From the NCBI GenBank assembly GCA_036250195.1, contig JAVHZZ010000005.1, forward strand, positions 128,371,598 through 128,435,597: a DNA stretch of 64,000 bases, given 5' to 3'. The notes beneath the pieces were generated by a model, which saw only the letters and a program-made list of their open reading frames with translations, was not told where the DNA came from and ran no database searches. Below are positions 1 through 11,180 of this stretch, piece by piece (within the stretch, counting starts at the first letter, position 1; each line of letters opens with the position of its first letter). Both the position numbers and the translations under genes were made by a program. The DNA comes from Mixophyes australis. Lineage: Eukaryota; Chordata; Amphibia; Anura; Limnodynastidae.

Positions 1-1539
1 TCTCTCTCACCTATCACACAGGTTCTAGACCTACGAATCGCCCCCAAACACAGCGCTCTCACACCCCCAGACACTTCAAGGTTCAGCTACCACCTATTGA
101 GTACGAGCAATAGGACCCCAAAATACTGTTCCACACTGGCGCACAGGCTTCTAGTTATCCACAAACTAACAAGACCCACACCAGCACACACAGGGTTTAC
201 TCTTCACACCTCCAGACTGTTACACAAATGTAAATACAAGCACACACAGCTTGTTAATCAAATGTATCAACAAATCACACACTGGCATTCCAAGGGTTAT
301 CCTGGTCGAGCAATCTCTTCTAAACAGGCTATGGATTCTTTAGAGTATCAAGGACGCAACTTATTAAATTATGGATTTAATATACAAAAAGTACAGGGCT
401 TACAGATAACAAAAATAATGAATAACAATTAATAAATTTGACATAACAAGCAAAACTGTTTAAAAAAAAAAGGATTACATTCAGATTTGCACTTACATGA
501 ATTGCATTCTGGCCAAGGGGATTTGGCTATGAAGATGGACAGCTTATCAATGTAACTTGATTTCCCCAGAAGTCTGACAGTTTTTCCCCTCAGAACACAG
601 ATTTTTAAGCAAACTCAAATGGGACGGCATTCACAGGGGCAGTGTGAATGCTAATGTGGGGGCGGAAATGTCCCCTGGGTGTTGCCTCAGGTTTGGTCAA
701 ACAATTCATAAGTTTTGACCTGTTGGTAATTCTTCACAGATATATCTCAGAGAAATAACACCCCCCCTCAATAAACCGGTCATAATCTCCCGCATGTTTA
801 AATAGCATAAAGACCATGCAGATTTTTATACCAGAGTCTTCACCTAGGAATATGGCTCTCCAATTTACACCCAGGAGTTAGTTTGTGTTTACACTACCTA
901 TTGAAAGGAAGTCAATTAGCTAGGGAAATACATGATCAAATACAATGGATGTCTGTGATCTGCATATCTTAAGCTGGTCTCTGCACAAAGGGTTTACCTA
1001 ACTCAATTACCTCTTCCTGGGCTCATTTGGTCACACATTTATCTGAGTTGACGGACCAGGTTAATTTAGGTATTCATGCAAAGATTTATTTGGGTCCTGA
1101 CATTCAATATTCTATTTCAGCATGTCAGATTTATGCTCTCATCCTGACAGGTCTCTATAACCAAAATGTATTTTTTTCACCTCTCAATATATGTTACCAT
1201 CTTGCACTGAATTTAAGTCATTAAGTGGACTGTAACTGCAACTTAACTCTACCTCCTGAAAATTCAATGCTCTGTTCCTTTATCTCATCTGTTTCTAGCT
1301 ACCAAAGCTTATTAAGCATTAGATGTGTATAGGAACAGTCTCAGTTTGAATCACATTTAACAGAAGGTACCCCCATCTTTGTATAACAAATCTAAATACT
1401 CTCGACCCAATGCACTCATTTTCACTAAAACATATAATCTATCCTATCACTTCTCTGTTCTGCCTTGATCAGGCTGCCTCTTTCTATAACATACCATTCA
1501 CTTCAGCCCTAAGCAATACAGTGCTATCCACCACATATA
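1..1539. other. Unassigned repeat-like sequence
   Basis: No gene is supported here. Two short open frames (97-432 and 1027-1224, + strand) lack any domain I recognise and have no splice or promoter context. The stretch is probably old transposon or plain intron sequence upstream of the PTPN3 exons. Confidence 0.4.
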
Positions 1540-2262
1540 GTCTCCAATGATCCAAACCATATCCCCCATATTGATTACTGCGACTTACCCCTATATTGCT
1601 TTCCCCGCACCCACCTATCCCCACTTCAATCTATTTTAAACAACAAGACTAAAGTTCCTATTTTTCCACTTCACATCTGCTGCACTACTCTGCAAATTCC
1701 TACACTGGCTGCCTGTGTCCCGCAGAATCCAAATGAAAGTACTCAAATTTACCTACAAAGCCATCAACAATAACACCCCTTTATACGCCTCAAATCACAT
1801 CTTAAAATACTCTTTCTCTCGTCCTCTTAGATCTATCTCAGACCTGCTCGTTGCTTCAACACTGGTAACACCTCTCACCCCTGCCTACAAGACATCTCCT
1901 GTGCCACTATTCATATATGGAATTCCCTACCACGCTTGTTCAGATTCTCTCACAGACTTCTGATGTTTAAATGCTCTCTGAAAGCGTATTTGTTTATTAG
2001 TGCTTACCCTACTCCCATCTATACTATCCACACTAAAGCACCCTCATAATTGTCCCAATTTCCACTCTGAGCCACACTTTTCTCTTTTGTTTCAGCAGTG
2101 CCCTCTTCCAATTAGAATGTAAGCTCTCATGAGTTGGTCCCTCCCTCCTCTTCATTTTCATGTCTACATTTATTTTGTTTACCTTATAGGTCCCTGTTTT
2201 TATGTATGTCGGAGAATTGTGGCGTCTTATATATTCTTTATAATAATAGTAATAGTGCAGGC
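1540..2262 (+). mobile_element. L2/CR1-type LINE, 3-prime end, degraded
   Basis: This is the decayed 3-prime end of a non-LTR retrotransposon. Broken frames give a D-Y-C motif near 1570 and then an L-x-W-L-P-V-like motif followed by a lysine/tyrosine-rich stretch (about 1700-1800), as is usual near the C-terminus of L2-like reverse transcriptases. The 3-prime untranslated part has the familiar sequence around an attagaatgtaagctctcatg block (about 2117), and the element ends near 2220-2260 in a cttatatattctttataataatag tail rich in TAA repeats. Only the last part of the second open reading frame is present and no intact frame remains. The domain motifs and tail are visible; the clade name rests on knowledge of these families. 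Confidence 0.6.
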
Positions 2263-2540
2263 ATTAGTAGAAGCCAAATCTTAAATAATGTAACCAACAA
2301 AAAATATGACATAGTGGCAGCTTGCTCAACAGGGAGCCCTGCAACTCCTTAAAATTTACAATAACAATACAGAAAAAGAGAAGCGCCATTCCTGGTCAGA
2401 ATAATAGCAAGAGAAAATGGTTTAGAGTTGATATGAATTTATTAAAACATTTGTACAATGAGTAAAAAAAAAGTTGCAACTTCCATAGACACAGAGTATT
2501 AATCGGTAGTCAAGACCAGAACTTTCCTACCTTGTTTTCA

Positions 2541-2690
2541 GTATATCATCATCAGCAGCTATACAGAGGCGCTGTACAGAGAACTCACTTACATCAGTCA
2601 CTGCCCCATTGCAGCTTACCGTCTAAATTCTCTAACATAGGCACATACACACACAGACCGAAAGAGACTAAGGTAAATTTAATGGCAGCC
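2541..2690 (-). repeat. L2-tailed dispersed repeat, fragment
   Basis: The block gcgctgtacagagaactcac, followed by the pieces atcagtcactgccccattg and cagcttaccgtctaaattc, is shared with the longer copy at 28909-29262, in the same orientation. The CATCATCA tail lies at the left, so the element runs on the minus strand. Confidence 0.7.
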
Positions 2691-2699
2691 TTATATGCT

Positions 2700-3302
2700 T
2701 TGTGCCGTAATGCTGCCCTTCTAAATGAAACTAGAGGACTCGTAAACATTTATGTGTGAGAGAGAGCGGAAAAATCATTGCCCCGGTTAAGCTTCATCCA
2801 GTCCCGGGGTAACAGGAACTAACTGAGACTTGCAGCAGAGGTGGTCCCCAAGAAGGGGTGCACTCACTCTAAAGCCAGGACATCCAGAATGCCTCACACT
2901 GCCGCTGCGTCCCGGCTAGTGATAGGCAGCTGGGGCACTCGGCTGTAATTAAATTATTGCGACCTCTTGAGTGGATGTGAGGGGGCGTAATCTTGGCCCC
3001 ATTTCTCCTATCATTATGCTACCGATTCCTGCTCATAAGTTTTTACTACATTGAGTTAAGTCCTGGGGGCATCCGAGTACCTGTGCGTCCAACTCTACAG
3101 GAAAGGCAGCTGAAATAGGTGAAGTTTTCTCCTGCTAGTTTTGCAAGATTATGACAGTTACTAGGATGCTGTAACATCGTAAAGGATTATATCCTGGGAC
3201 CAGTGGTATAATAGCAACCTGACCTTCAACTGTTTGTTTTTGGTATTAGTTGTTAGCTGACTCGAATTGCTCTCTACGCCACCATTTTTGTTAGAATAAA
3301 AT
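2700..3302. other. Unassigned sequence left of Gypsy copy 1
   Basis: No coding potential or recognisable repeat family is visible. The last bases before 3303 are the left flank of the Gypsy insertion. The flank continues after 8940, so sequence up to 3307 and from 8941 was contiguous before that insertion. Confidence 0.4.
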
Positions 3303-3307
3303 CTGTG

Positions 3308-3963
3308 TGTCATAGAGTTTATCAGACTGAAGATTACCTGTGGGTATTGGTGCTGCTACTCAGGGAGGCACCTAGTCTAACACGCCACTGGTCTTCACAA
3401 GGGACCCCCACAAGGGAGTTTGGGTTTCGCCGCGAGAGACATGCAGGTCGCGTCCCTCCCAGGAAGCTACCAGCAAGGTGGGTGGTGAACAATCGTGATC
3501 GTAGAGGCTGAAGTCAAAACTGCGGACAAGCGAGGTACCAGGCAGTGGGCAAAAGTGAAGTCGGCAGGCCAGGGGTCAAAAGCAGGGGGCACGGAACAGA
3601 CCAGAGGAGAAAGCGGGGTCAGGACAAGCCGGGTTGGTACACAGGGAGTCAGTTAGGATGCAGAAAGAACTACTGAGGTGCTGGAGCATAGGAGACCTAG
3701 TTTCTCTGGCACTCTAGTGGTGACAGAGTCTCCCATATATGCAGGTAAGTATTCACTCCTTTGTGGACAGTGGGGCGGCGGTCAGCGTGGCTGACCACAG
3801 ACAAGAAAACCAGGGAGCGTGTCCCGTTGCCGTGGCAATGGGTGCACATGTGCCCGAGGTCCGACCGGAGGTAGCGTCCCATTGCCTAGCAACGGGGCAC
3901 CCCGGAAGAGGAGAACGGCGTCTGTCCCCGGCGAGAGCGGAGACGCGGGGACGGCGCCTGACA
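3308..3963 (-). repeat. 3-prime LTR of Gypsy copy 1
   Basis: This 656-bp LTR begins (minus strand) TGTCAGGCGCCGTC next to the purine-rich AGGAGGGGTAC and ends ...TATGACA at 3308. Its start matches the 5-prime remnant at 8935. It is related to the solo LTRs at 22245-22861 and 39438-40079, which share the TGTCAG start and a GTTGCTAGGCAA-like block. Confidence 0.9.
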
Positions 3964-3974
3964 GTACCCCTCCT

Positions 3975-5120
3975 CTCTATTGGGAGGATCAAAGGACAAC
4001 AATCGCTTCTTTTGGAAGTTAGCAAGTCTTCTTCAAACACCCAAGACCTCTCTTCGGGACTGAAGCCCTTCCAGTGCACCAGGTATTGAGAGCGACGTCA
4101 AAATTTACTTACAGCCAGTATTTGGCTAATCTCATACTCGTTACCAGTCGCAGTTGGAATGGGTTCAGGAGAATGAGTGGTACGGGAAAATCTATTAAGT
4201 ACCAACAGTTTGAGCAGAGAAATATGAAAGGTATTATGAATTCTTAGGGAGGGAGGCGGAGTCTATAGGTAACCGGGTTGACAATCTGAATTACCTAAAG
4301 GGTCCAATGAACCGGGGTGCCAATTTCATGGAGTGCACCCGAAGTCTAAGGTTTCATGTGGACAGCCACACCTTGTCTCCAACTAGAAGAGTGGGAACCA
4401 GTCTCCGGTGACGATCAGCAAAGGATTTCTTTTGATGTGCAGACCTCAACAGATTCTCTTTAGTGGATGACCAGACCTTGGCCATATCTTGAGCGATGGT
4501 GTGAGCAGCAGGAACGGTAGGAGTATGCGAAGAAAACTCGGGGAGGATGGGATGGGTGCCATACAACGAAAAGAAAGGAGAGAATCCAGAGGATGTATGC
4601 TTGTGGTTGTTGTGGATGAATTCGGCCCAGGGCAATAGATAATCCAGTTAGACTGGTTATGAGACGAGAAACAGTGGAGGAACAATTCCAAATCTTGATT
4701 CACTCGTTCCGTCTGCCCAGGATGATATCCCGAGGAAAACTTTAAGGCAACACCCAGGTCTTTACAGAACCGAGATATAAACTGAACACCACGGTCAGAG
4801 ATGATCTCCTGAGGACATCCGTGGAGGTGAAATATCTCCTTGATAAAGACTTGTGCAAGTTTGGTGGCAGAGGGAAGACCCTTCAGAGGGACAAAATGTG
4901 CCATTTTAGAAAATCTGTCCTCCATTACCCAAATGGTGTTGAAGCCATTACTGGGGGGCAAATCAGTGATGAAGTCTATCGAGACACTTAACCATGAATG
5001 ATCAGGAATGGGAAGAGGCAGGAGTAAACCGGACGGGGGTTGCCTAGGAACCTTGTTTTGTACACAAGTCGTACAAGAGGCTATGAACTCCCGAACATCC
5101 GCACAAAGAGTAGGCCACCA
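3975..5120 (-). pseudogene. Gypsy integrase with chromodomain, broken
   Basis: In minus-strand frames the region encodes the integrase of Gypsy copy 1, the enzyme that inserts the element cDNA. The catalytic core (4961-4640) keeps an aspartate before RFSKM, an aspartate in ISDRG and a glutamate in TERVNQDLE, consistent with the D-D-E triad. The C-terminal part (4635-4354) has the usual W-A-E-F-x-H-N-N block and a VGDKVWL motif. A chromodomain follows (about 4110-3990) with HWKGF and an ERSWV-like motif; such domains bind modified histones and steer integration. The zinc-binding N-terminus near 5120-5060 is disordered. Frames change between the blocks, so no full protein can be made. Confidence 0.88.
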
Positions 5121-5960
5121 ATAGGGTCAGGACAATAATGAGACAGTCTTTTCAACCCCGGCAAGTCCGGCGAATCTAGTAGCATGAGCCCATCGGAGAG
5201 CCTTAACACAAAGGTGAGGTTCCACAAAGGAGCAACCCATGGGAGGGTTTTGAGTGAGAGCAACAATGCAGGAAGGCTCAAGAATGGGTGGTGGTTCAGC
5301 AACAGGTGGAACATCCGAAATGTCAAAAGACCGGGAGAGGGCATTAACTTTGGAGTTTAAGGTTCCAGAGCTGTAGGTAAGATTAAGATCGAACCTAGCA
5401 AAAAATGAGGACCACCTGGCTAGGCGTGGGTTCAAGCAAAGAGCGTCCCGAAGATAGATAAGGTTCTTCTGGTCAGTAAAGACCATTACAGCACCTTCAA
5501 AAAGGTGGTGCCACTCCTCTAGCGCAGACTTCACTGCAAGCAGTTCTTTGTCACCGATGCCGTAATTGCGTTCGGAGGGAAGGACCTTCCTAGAAAGGAA
5601 TCCGCAAGGATGGAACCTTCCGGAGACAAATTCTTGTGACAGGACTGCTCTGACGCCAATAGATGAGAGGCATCTTCTTCTAGGAAGAATGTTCTCTGTT
5701 GACAAGGCTGGGCCAGGATCGGAGCCGAGGAGAATGCCTTCTTTAGAGAGTCGAAAGCGGCGAAGGCCTCAGGAGTCCAGTTCCAAGGGTTGGCTGATCT
5801 CCGGGTGAGAGCTGTGATGGGGGCAATCAAGGATGAGAATTATTGGATGAACTGTCTATAATAGTTGACAAATCCAATAAATCTTTGAACCGCTTTTAAT
5901 CCCATGGTCTGGGCCAAGTGATAACAGCAGATAATTTCTCTGAATCCATCTGGAGACCAG
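5121..5960 (-). pseudogene. Gypsy RT thumb and RNase H, broken
   Basis: Minus-strand frames (5830-5531 and 5705-5127) encode the thumb of the reverse transcriptase and the RNase H domain of Gypsy copy 1. Visible marks are the A-L-T-R-R-S-type thumb motif (about 5810), the FLSRKVLPSERNYGIGDKE block, the F-T-D-Q-K-N-L motif (normally TDHKNL) and the ARWSSFFARFDL block. At least one frameshift separates the two halves. RNase H normally removes the RNA strand during cDNA synthesis. Confidence 0.85.
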
Positions 5961-6218
5961 CACCCGAAACAATGTAGTCCAAGAAAGTGATTTGCGTAAC
6001 TTCTAACGCACATTTCTCAAGCTTACAGTATAGACGGTTGGACCAGAGGCGTGATAAGACCTCTCACATGAGAATGGTGGGAGGACAATTCGGGAGAGAA
6101 TATTAGAATATCCATCCAAGTAAGCAACCACGGAGACATGAAATAGATCTTGGAAAATCTTGTTGATAAAAGACTGGAAAACTGCAGGAGCGTTGCAAAG
6201 CCCGAAGGGCATAACCAG
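5961..6218 (-). pseudogene. Gypsy RT palm, catalytic end, frameshifted
   Basis: This is the third fragment of the copy 1 reverse transcriptase, joining the piece at 7764-7986 across the nested LTR. It carries [13 protein letters not shown] and then the catalytic Y-L-D-D region. An extra G appears to sit inside the second aspartate codon (+ strand about 6112-6118), so the frame reads Y-L-D-G and then shifts. That alone would abolish polymerase activity. Confidence 0.85.
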
Positions 6219-6449
6219 TATTAAATTAAATTATTTTATCGTTTTCCAATAAGCATTGTCTAAGCGATTTCTTGTGTTTCCAAAGCACAAACAATTTATT
6301 TAGCAGATGTAAAAGTTTTAGCAATTCAATACATAATTATAATATAGTACAGCCGATACCAAATATATACATACATACTTCCGCATCCTTCGCTGCGCTC
6401 CGCTGGTACCAGCTTATAGTACTTCAGCCCAGAAGACTGTGGTCAGAGA

Positions 6450-6874
6450 ATGACTGGGCAGCTGGTCCCAGGGAGCTTGTATATATACACTCAGTGTTAC
6501 AGAGAAAACAATACAGATGACGTGGCTTGCTTCTATAAGTCCAGGCTTCAGGACAGTCCAGTGTAAACAGGTCCTAGGCCAGTTCAAACAACCCCTCCAA
6601 GGGTGAGGGTCAACATTCCAGATGATTCTCCCGCCCAGAGACCAGTTTAAGCTAGTCTATTCACAATACACAGTCAATGACATTTTAAGCATTTATTCCC
6701 TAACATCAATAACTAGAGTATGCAGTGTGCGATCCCTTCGACGAAGGAACCGGACAACTGCGGATGAATAGGGGATTAAAATGATACTAAACATGACATG
6801 TTTCCTGTAACCTGAACCTTAAGTATCACTAAAGTGTACATATAAATATATATTTATTTTTATATATAAATATA

Positions 6875-6932
<58 letters not shown>

Positions 6933-7053
6933 AAAATATATATTTATATGTACACTTTAGTGATACTAAACATGACATGTTTCCTGTAACCTGAACCTTA
7001 AGTATCACTAAAGTGTACATATAAATATATATTCATTTTTATATATAAATATA

Positions 7054-7115
<62 letters not shown>

Positions 7116-7518
7116 AAAATATATATTTATATGTACACTTTAGTGATACTTAAGGTTCAGGTTGCAGGAAACATGTCATGTTTAGTATCATTTTAATCCC
7201 CTATTCATCCGCAGTTGTCCGGTTCCTTCGTCGAAGGGATCGCACACTGCATACTCTAGTTATTGATGTTAGGGAATACATGCTTAAAATGTCACTGACT
7301 GTGTATTGGGAATAGACTAGCTTAAACTGGTTTCTGGGCGGGAGAATCATCTGGAATGTTGACCCTCACCCTTGGAGGGGTTGTTTGAACTGGCCTAGGA
7401 CCTGTTTACACTGGACTGTCCTGAAGCCTGGACTTATAGAAGCAAGCCACGTCATCTGTATTGTTTTCTCTGTAACACTGAGTGTATATATACAAGCTCC
7501 CTGGGACCAGCTGCCCAG

Positions 7519-7522
<4 letters not shown>
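6450..7522. repeat. Large palindrome inside solo LTR
   Basis: Two arms of about 375-390 bp (6450-about 6835 and about 7138-7522) are reverse complements with only a handful of differences over their length. Between them lie two TA-rich blocks (about 6838-6955 and 7014-7135), each itself palindromic and edged by cactaaagtgtacat, around a short LTR-derived spacer. The whole can fold into a hairpin of more than 500 bp of stem. Confidence 0.93.

Positions 7523-7560
<38 letters not shown>
7523..7560. repeat. TA microsatellite
   Basis: A run of alternating A and T joins the outer end of the right palindrome arm to the 5-prime part of the same LTR. The equivalent TA run occurs at about 21739-21786 in the provirus 3-prime LTR. 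Confidence 0.9.
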
Positions 7561-7561
<1 letters not shown>

Positions 7562-7763
7562 AACTAAATACCATCTGCTCATAAATCACTGTGGAATGGA
7601 ACCATTATAAATATGAAATATATAAATAAATAAATGTGAGGGTGCGAGTGTGTGCGTGCGTATTTTACTGCGTGATCGTGTTACGTGGCATACTGATCGC
7701 AATCGCACGGTAAAACAATAGTAACCAATATACTTTCGTTCATCCAATTATACGACTTTGACA

Positions 7764-7986
7764 CCAGATATTCGAAGTGTCGCTCATGAGTACAGAAGAC
7801 AGTGTTCCATTCGTCCCCCAGTCGTATGCATATGAGATTATAGGCCCCACGCAAATCCAACTTCGTAAAGACTTTAAACCCGCTGAATCTGTCAAATAGC
7901 TCGGAGATGAGCAGCAGGGGGTACCTATTCTTGACGGTGAGGGCATTTAGTTGCCTATAGTCGATGCAAGGACGCAAGGTCCCATC
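7764..7986 (-). pseudogene. Gypsy RT, central fragment
   Basis: This minus-strand fragment encodes the middle of the copy 1 reverse transcriptase: [10 protein letters not shown], the [15 protein letters not shown] block, the [10 protein letters not shown] motif with the first catalytic aspartate, and the block ending in FEYLV. It continues into MPFGLC at 6212 beyond the nested LTR, and is preceded by the fragment at 8485-8830 beyond the other nested LTR. Confidence 0.9.
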
Positions 7987-8484
7987 TGTCACGATCCGCC
8001 TGGCAGCTCCTACCTTTTGGACTTTATTATTTGTATTTGTTCTTTTTATGTGTTTGCAGCAGTACCTCTGATGTCCAGAGGTGCTGCTATTGTGCATTTC
8101 TTGTGCTTTAGGGGTTAACCTCTGTTCACTAATTATCCCATGCACCTGGGTGTGGTCTCATTTTCCTTATTTATACCTGTCACTCCCAGCACACATTGCT
8201 GGTTATTGATGTCATATCCTGTTGTTGCACCCTGTGGATTCTTCCTCCTGCCTTGCTCCTCTGGTTACATGCTGCTTGGAATCTGTTCATACCTCCTGCT
8301 TCCCTGCATTAGCTGTGTACCTGTTGGTTTCTAAACATTCACATTACTTCCTGCATCAGCTTGCACCTGGTATTTACTACTACTCTTGATTACCTGCTAT
8401 TTATACTTTTCTGCAAATAAACAGAGTGTTTTCACCATATTCGTGGCTCCTAGCTGTACCCCTGTATGTAACCGTGACACCATC
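7982..8484 (+). mobile_element. Solo LTR, 493 bp, nested in Gypsy RT
   Basis: A complete LTR occupies 7987-8479 and is flanked by the exact 5-bp duplication ccatc (7982-7986 and 8480-8484). Its ends are TGTCACG and CGTGACA, a 7-bp perfect inverted pair. An AATAAA signal near 8417 supports + orientation. No internal genes accompany it. The 5-bp duplication fits a Gypsy-type integrase. Its end ccgtgaca resembles that of the solo LTR at 38106-38607. Confidence 0.95.
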
Positions 8485-8830
8485 TTTTTTTTTTTGACAA
8501 AAAAGTAGCCAGTACCTGCAGGAGAGGAGGACTTCCTGATGAAACCTCGTTGGAGATTCTCGGCGAGATAAGAAGGCATGGCTTTATTTTCAGGCATGAA
8601 TAAAGGCTATATATTGCCCTTGGGAAGAGGCCTATCCGGTAGCAACTCGATAGAACAGTCCCAGGGGCGATGTGGAGGAGTGGTCTCAGCAGCAACTTTG
8701 CAGAATACGCCTTGAAAGGAGGAATAGGGAGAAGGCAACTCGGGTTGTGAAGACAACATTTGGCAAGAAATAGTAGACTGTTTACATTCGATTCCAGAAA
8801 GACAAGATTTGAAGCATTGAGTCCCCCAAC
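8485..8830 (-). pseudogene. Gypsy protease-RT linker and RT start
   Basis: Minus-strand frames encode the linker before the reverse transcriptase (ELPSPYSSFQGVFCKVA) and its start: PPHRPWDCSIELLP, LPKGNIYSL, a K-A-M block, GFIRKSS and F-F-V-K-K-K. The same blocks in the same order occur in Gypsy copy 3 (39063-38700). Frames shift between them. Confidence 0.88.
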
Positions 8831-8837
8831 AGGAAGC

Positions 8838-8935
8838 CAGGGAGCGCGTCCCGTTGGCGATCAATAGGGTGCCTCGGAAGAGGAGAGCGGCGTCCATCCC
8901 CGGTGAGAGAGAAGATGCGCGGACGGCGCCTGACA
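8838..8935 (-). repeat. 5-prime LTR remnant of Gypsy copy 1
   Basis: About 100 bp of LTR start remain (TGTCAGGCGCCGTC on the minus strand), followed by blocks also found at 3810-3963. A deletion has removed the rest of this LTR, the primer-binding site, gag and most of protease. The outer flank ctgtg proves that this is the original end. Confidence 0.88.
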
Positions 8936-9299
8936 CTGTGACCTTTTGTCAAATTTATATTGGTGTTTTTGCGGTTACTTATTTATTCAATTACAGTAAT
9001 GGTAAGTCTGAACATGCCAAGGAGGTTTGGCTGCAGTGAATGGGAGATATCAACACTATTCAGTTTTATTTTTTTAATTGAATCAGAGAAAGCAAATGCA
9101 ATGATGGCAAAGTTACAAAAATCCTTCATTAAGACAGTTTGCTGCAGACTTTGGCCAACATTGGTGAAATAGGGACCGTTGTGAAGGGATCATTAGAAAA
9201 TAGACTGGAAATGACTGGAAATTAATGTTAATGCTATAAATAATAATATAGGAGCACAAACAGCTCAAAATGACATTAATTTACCTGTTTTTCATAATT

Positions 9300-9447
9300 T
9301 TCAATTAAATCCAGATCCAAAACAAAAAACACCTCACATTTGTTTGAAAAAACGGGGAGCAAAGCCGAAAGTTGGGTTAGAACGGACAACAGTTTTGAAG
9401 CCAAAACACAAGAGTCAGTACACATCTCTAGTCTCCGTTGATCAGTC
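9300..9447 (+). repeat. Nonautonomous element fragment (tagag family)
   Basis: The fragment shares aatccagatccaaaac, a ccaaaacac block and a gggtcagt...catctcta-like terminus with the right end of the 664-bp element at 34490-35153. It is 5-prime truncated and no target duplication is visible. Confidence 0.5.
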
Positions 9448-9850
9448 CCATGTGCAGCCTTTAGCTGGATTTGGGTTATACTGCTCTCTCTGTGTTAGAA
9501 CTACTCTGTTGATTCATAATATACTTTCAAGAATACTTATAGAAATGCACTAAATTAGAATCTGTGTCTGACATGTTTTAATAAATTTATGTAAACTCTA
9601 AACCATTTTCTGTCGCTATTTTTGTCACCAAGCTTGCTGCTTCTCTTTTTCTGTATTGTTATTGCATTCCATCAAATGTACTTCAAACTTGGGTGGTTCC
9701 TATACACGTTCCCTAAAATATTTAGCCCTAGTGCTAGACAACATGAGCCAGAGCTGCTTTCCACTTTAGTAGCTTTGGGGTTCCCCTGTAAAAGTTGTAA
9801 CCAGCATCAGACTAGGACAGGCTGGACTCACTATAATTTGGAACTCCTCA

Positions 9851-10014
9851 GTGTAAAGCAGGCCTGTCCAACCTGCGGCCCTCCAGGTGTTGTGAAACTA
9901 CAAGCCCCAGCATGCTTTGCCAGTAGACAACCAGTTGATAGCTGGAAGGGCATGCTGGGACTTGTAGTTTCACAACACCTGGCGGGCCGCAGGTTGGACA
10001 GGCCTGGTGTAAAG
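9851..10014. mobile_element. hAT-type palindromic MITE
   Basis: This 148-bp foldback element (9859-10006) starts CAGGCCTGTCCAACCTGC and ends in its reverse complement. The arms pair over most of the length (the tgttgtgaaactacaag block and its complement). It is flanked by the exact 8-bp duplication gtgtaaag (9851-9858 and 10007-10014). The CAG start and 8-bp duplication are hAT hallmarks. It has no coding capacity. Confidence 0.95.
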
Positions 10015-11176
10015 GCTGAAGCCTCGAGGGAGTGAGTCCATAAAAAAACTATTGATGTGTAGCAGTGGGGTTCTTAGCAACCCTGGGCTTTGTATACTCG
10101 GGTAATAGTAGCAGAAAACATTCTGGCCGCTATGTCACCCCAGTGGTCTTTGCTATTATGGCATTACATGTCCAAGCAAGCACTGGCAGCCATTGATCCC
10201 CAAACACCTGCATGCTCATGGCTGACCGTGTGCACTGTCGAAGATGCAATTGTACAATATATGAAATGCAAAAACATAAATAAATAAAATAAACACACAA
10301 GAAAGGCTATATAAACTTTTACTGAAATAAAGCTGCTCTGCAACCTATTTTTAAGCACTATAGTAAAAATCTTCCTCCATGACATACACTATGATAACTG
10401 TGTCTTTTGGAGCCCCTCCGCAAAAGTTATAGTCCTCAGTTGATCAGGAGGGTCACTAGTTATTTAGCGAAGCTCAAGCTATTTCCCACACTCTTCATCA
10501 TTATCAACTTACATTAAGGTTTGTGGCTGTGCAAAAGATATGACTCCTAAGAAGTGAGGCTTATCTAAATATATTTTAAACTCAAAATAAGATGCATCGC
10601 CCTTACTTTACTTTGCGCTCCTTTTTGCGTTTCCAAATACAAGGGGCCTTATGTGCAAGTTACATATACCGAAATTCAACTGCATGTTTGGCACAAAGCA
10701 TATTTTTACATAGCGCAAATGTACTTGCATCCAACTGTAAATCAGGGCCTATCTCTCTAGATCTATATGTGTTGTTCTTCACCTCACTCTGTTTTCTCAT
10801 TTATTCTGTTTTCCCCATATATCTTCTTTCTTGCCTTTTCTAACCGTATACTGTATGTACACTTTTTTGTCTCGGTTCTTTGTTACTTTAAAAATATATA
10901 TTTTTATTTTTATTTTTTTCATAAAAAGGACATGGCAAATATTTAGAAATAGTTTTGTTACCTCAGTACATACATCTAAATACATTTTGTTATATCATCC
11001 TACATCTGCGACATTGTTTGCTAACTTTACATTTTTTGTGTAGCAATTAGTGAACATTATATTTCTTAATATGTACACTTTTTTTCATAACTCTTAAACT
11101 TTATACAGATGTTCATATTGTTCTCCGAATCATTTAAACAATTTTTCATTTCATATTGCCATTATAATTCAGTATG
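10015..11176. other. Unassigned intronic sequence
   Basis: No gene is supported. A possible short palindromic element lies at about 10642-10750: the ends aggggccttatgtgcaag and gatttacagttggatgcaagt reversed are loosely similar. This was not firm enough to list separately. The right end is the flank of the provirus. Confidence 0.4.
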
Positions 11177-11180
11177 CTTC

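Larger units (their letters stand above)
6215..7767 (-). mobile_element. Solo LTR of retroviral family, with palindrome
   Basis: An LTR at 6219-7763 interrupts the copy 1 RT and is flanked by a 4-bp target duplication, ccag (6215-6218 and 7764-7767). Read on the minus strand it begins TGTCAAAGTCGTATAATTGG, like the LTR start of the provirus at 11181. Its far end (6219-6300) matches that LTR 3-prime end: the CCAATAA, GTGTTTCC and GCACAAA blocks occur in the same order. No internal retroviral genes are present, so this is a solo LTR from LTR-LTR recombination. At 1545 bp it is nearly twice the 847 bp of the provirus LTR because its middle has been duplicated in inverted orientation. Confidence 0.9.
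3303..8940 (-). mobile_element. Gypsy chromovirus copy 1 with nested LTRs
   Basis: A Ty3/Gypsy LTR retrotransposon of chromovirus type lies on the minus strand at 3308-8935. It is flanked by the 5-bp target duplication ctgtg (3303-3307 and 8936-8940). From the 5-prime side (high coordinates) it holds a truncated 5-prime LTR, reverse transcriptase, RNase H, integrase with a chromodomain, a polypurine tract (about 3964-3975) and a 3-prime LTR. Gag and most of protease are gone: the 5-prime LTR remnant runs directly into the protease-RT linker near 8825. Two later insertions interrupt the RT: a solo retroviral LTR (6219-7763) and a second solo LTR (7987-8479). The frames are shifted and stopped many times, so it is not autonomous. 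Confidence 0.93.

Noticed and set aside
97..432. 111-codon open frame at the window start
   Set aside because: No domain, no conserved motif and no promoter or splice context; low-complexity start. Not enough to call a gene.
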